From an uncultured Pseudomonadota bacterium (GTDB lineage: Bacteria; Pseudomonadota; Gammaproteobacteria; Burkholderiales; SG8-39), in the NCBI GenBank assembly GCA_903921325.1, contig CAIXPL010000022.1:1-64000 (forward strand): a stretch of 64,000 nt of DNA. Direction: 5' to 3'. Numbering within the stretch: the stretch's first letter is position 1; each line of letters begins with the position of its first letter. Of this stretch, positions 62,757 to 64,000 are shown one piece after another. A program made the translations under genes and the position numbers. The notes under the pieces were generated by a model that was not told the DNA's origin, made no database searches, and saw only the letters and a program-made list of their open reading frames with translations.

Positions 62757-64000
62757 TCACTCGATATTGTCACCGCCAAACCCCTTTCTGCGCCTCTTCA
62801 TGGTCAGATTGCGCAAGACCAGCAGCCGAATCGCCGGTACGACGAGCAGCAGGAATACCGGACCGACCAACATGCCACCGACGACGACGGTGGCGAGCGG
62901 CCGCTGCACCTGACTGCCGATGCCGTGACTCAGAGCAGCCGGGAACAGACCGATGAAGGCAGAGAATGCGGTCATCAGCAGAGGTCGCATGCGATGGATA
63001 TAGGCATCTGCGACCGCATCCTCGGCGCTGCGCCCGTCCAGTCGCGCTTCCTTGTAGTAGCTGAGAATGAGGATCCCGTCCATCACGGATACGCCCAGGA
63101 GCGAGATGAACCCGATCACCGCCGAAATACTGATCACCTGGCCCGATACGTAGAGTGCCAGAACGCCGCAGGCCACTGTGAAGGGTACGGCGACCAAGGC
63201 GAGCAGGCTATAGGCAAAGCTGCTGAAAAGCGCGTATAGCAACACCAGAATCAAAGCGAAGGCGATCGGTATCAAAACGCCCATGCGCTCCTTGGCCAGT
63301 TTCAGGGATTCAAATTCTCCGGCATAGGTGACCCGGTAGCCATCTGGCAGAATGAGTTCACTCGCCATCTTTTGCTGCAACTCACTGACCGTGCTCCCGA
63401 GGTCGCGATCGCGGATGCTGAATTTGATCGGGATATAGCGCTCATTACGTTCGTGGTAAATATAGGTCGCGCCGGTGTCCAGAGTGACGGTTCCCAAGTC
63501 ACTCAGCGGAACAAAGGCTGCACTGCCATCGGTGGCGGTGTAGCCGACGCGAAGGTTGCGAACGTTATCCAATGTGAGGCGACTCTCTGGAACATAGCGA
63601 ACGCTTAACCCGAACTGCCGCTCCTCTTCGTGCACCGTGCTCACGATCGAACCACCCATTGCCGCCTGGATCACTGCAGTCACATCACCGGTGTTCAAAC
63701 CATAGCGTGCTGCCTTCGCCCGGTCGATGTGAATGTTGAGATTCGGCTGGCCGAGAGTGTAGAAAATACCGACGTCCTCGATGCCGTAAACCTTTGCCAT
63801 GATGCGCTGTGCCTGATCGGCCAGCTGCTCCAGAGTGGCCAGATCAGTGCCGATGATTTTGACTGAATTGGCACCTTTTACGCCCGACAGCCCTTCCTCA
63901 ACATTGTCTTGAATGTATTGCGAAAAATTGAATGTCACCCCGGGAAATTCGAGGGCGAACTTGCGCTGGAGCTGATCGATCAACTGGTCCTTGGTGAAAC
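62757..64000 (-). CDS. RND efflux pump inner membrane protein (CzcA/CusA-like), 3' part only
   Basis: The frame covers about 414 C-terminal residues and runs off the right edge. It begins TKDQLIDQLQRKFALEFPGV, matching the periplasmic loop of HME-type pumps. It has the FNFSQYIQDNVEEGLSGVKG segment, then about six membrane helices with VIGFISLLGVSVMDGILILS in the position of the proton-relay helices. An ATG at 63983 is internal, not the start. Heavy-metal export is typical of this group, but the cargo is not proven. The outer membrane factor gene follows it. Confidence 0.88.
   Translation of the reverse strand, partial: FTKDQLIDQLQRKFALEFPGVTFNFSQYIQDNVEEGLSGVKGANSVKIIGTDLATLEQLADQAQRIMAKVYGIEDVGIFYTLGQPNLNIHIDRAKAARYGLNTGDVTAVIQAAMGGSIVSTVHEEERQFGLSVRYVPESRLTLDNVRNLRVGYTATDGSAAFVPLSDLGTVTLDTGATYIYHERNERYIPIKFSIRDRDLGSTVSELQQKMASELILPDGYRVTYAGEFESLKLAKERMGVLIPIAFALILVLLYALFSSFAYSLLALVAVPFTVACGVLALYVSGQVISISAVIGFISLLGVSVMDGILILSYYKEARLDGRSAEDAVADAYIHRMRPLLMTAFSAFIGLFPAALSHGIGSQVQRPLATVVVGGMLVGPVFLLLVVPAIRLLVLRNLTMKRRRKGFGGDNIE

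Noticed and set aside
63983-63985. ATG at 63983 as the start of the RND gene
   Set aside because: The reading frame continues upstream with typical pump sequence to the window edge, so this Met is internal.

Overview
The window looks like chromosomal DNA of a GC-rich betaproteobacterium, most likely of the order Burkholderiales. This is inferred from four Bug-type (tripartite tricarboxylate family) periplasmic binding proteins without permease genes, a LigAB-type ring-cleavage dioxygenase, a Rieske dioxygenase, many small aromatic or CoA-ester metabolism genes, frequent GTG/TTG starts and many ATGA/GTGA/TTGA stop-start overlaps. No rRNA, insertion sequence, prophage, integrase or CRISPR array was seen. 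One tRNA-Arg(ACG) is present with its terminator.

Layout. 1-6.9 kb is aromatic catabolism: an asparaginase-fold protein with a Bug binding protein, a 45-bp tandem repeat carrying palindromes, a LigB/LigA extradiol dioxygenase in beta-alpha order, a secreted Gly/His-rich protein, an FAD monooxygenase and a second Bug protein. 6.9-12.6 kb holds tRNA-Arg, an SPFH protein, a hybrid histidine kinase with a REC-PAS partner, and an Ig-like lipoprotein. 13-17.1 kb is a tightly overlapped cluster: a broken small gene, a DUF1190 lipoprotein, a 17-codon relic ORF, homospermidine synthase, a second DUF1190 lipoprotein, a glutathionylspermidine-synthase-like ATP-grasp ligase and a DUF350 membrane protein. 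It resembles E. coli ygiBC / yjfLMC but has a polyamine-making enzyme built in, and it is the most interesting system here.

17.3-25 kb: a large alkaline-phosphatase-superfamily lipoprotein with an exported partner, DctA-type transporter, DUF167, RmuC, and an MFS carrier. 25-32.8 kb: an orphan molybdopterin hydroxylase large subunit with a Bug protein, divergent from a Rieske dioxygenase alpha/beta pair overlapped by a COG0523 GTPase, then a MetE-like protein. 33-40.5 kb: cold-shock protein, a small Lys-rich protein, a hydroxycinnamoyl-CoA hydratase/lyase-like enzyme and class III CoA-transferase divergent from a MarR regulator, a flavin reductase, and an operon of 2OG-Fe dioxygenase, MetE-like protein and AsnRS.

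40.6-51 kb: a NEW3-domain protein with an ABC exporter, then an operon of aromatic hydroxylase, 3-ketosteroid-dehydrogenase-like flavoprotein and a complete SsuABC/TauABC-type importer, then a DUF6279 lipoprotein. 51-59.5 kb: a fourth Bug protein, two divergent LivK-like paralogues, and a porin / small PBP / chemoreceptor / SCO operon with a perfect 17-bp palindrome just upstream. 59.7-64 kb (minus strand): an OYE-type flavin oxidoreductase, a NodT-type outer membrane factor and the 3' part of an RND pump that runs off the window. Together the region reads as an accessory catabolic and uptake area with many orphan transport receptors, into which the polyamine/ATP-grasp cluster is set.
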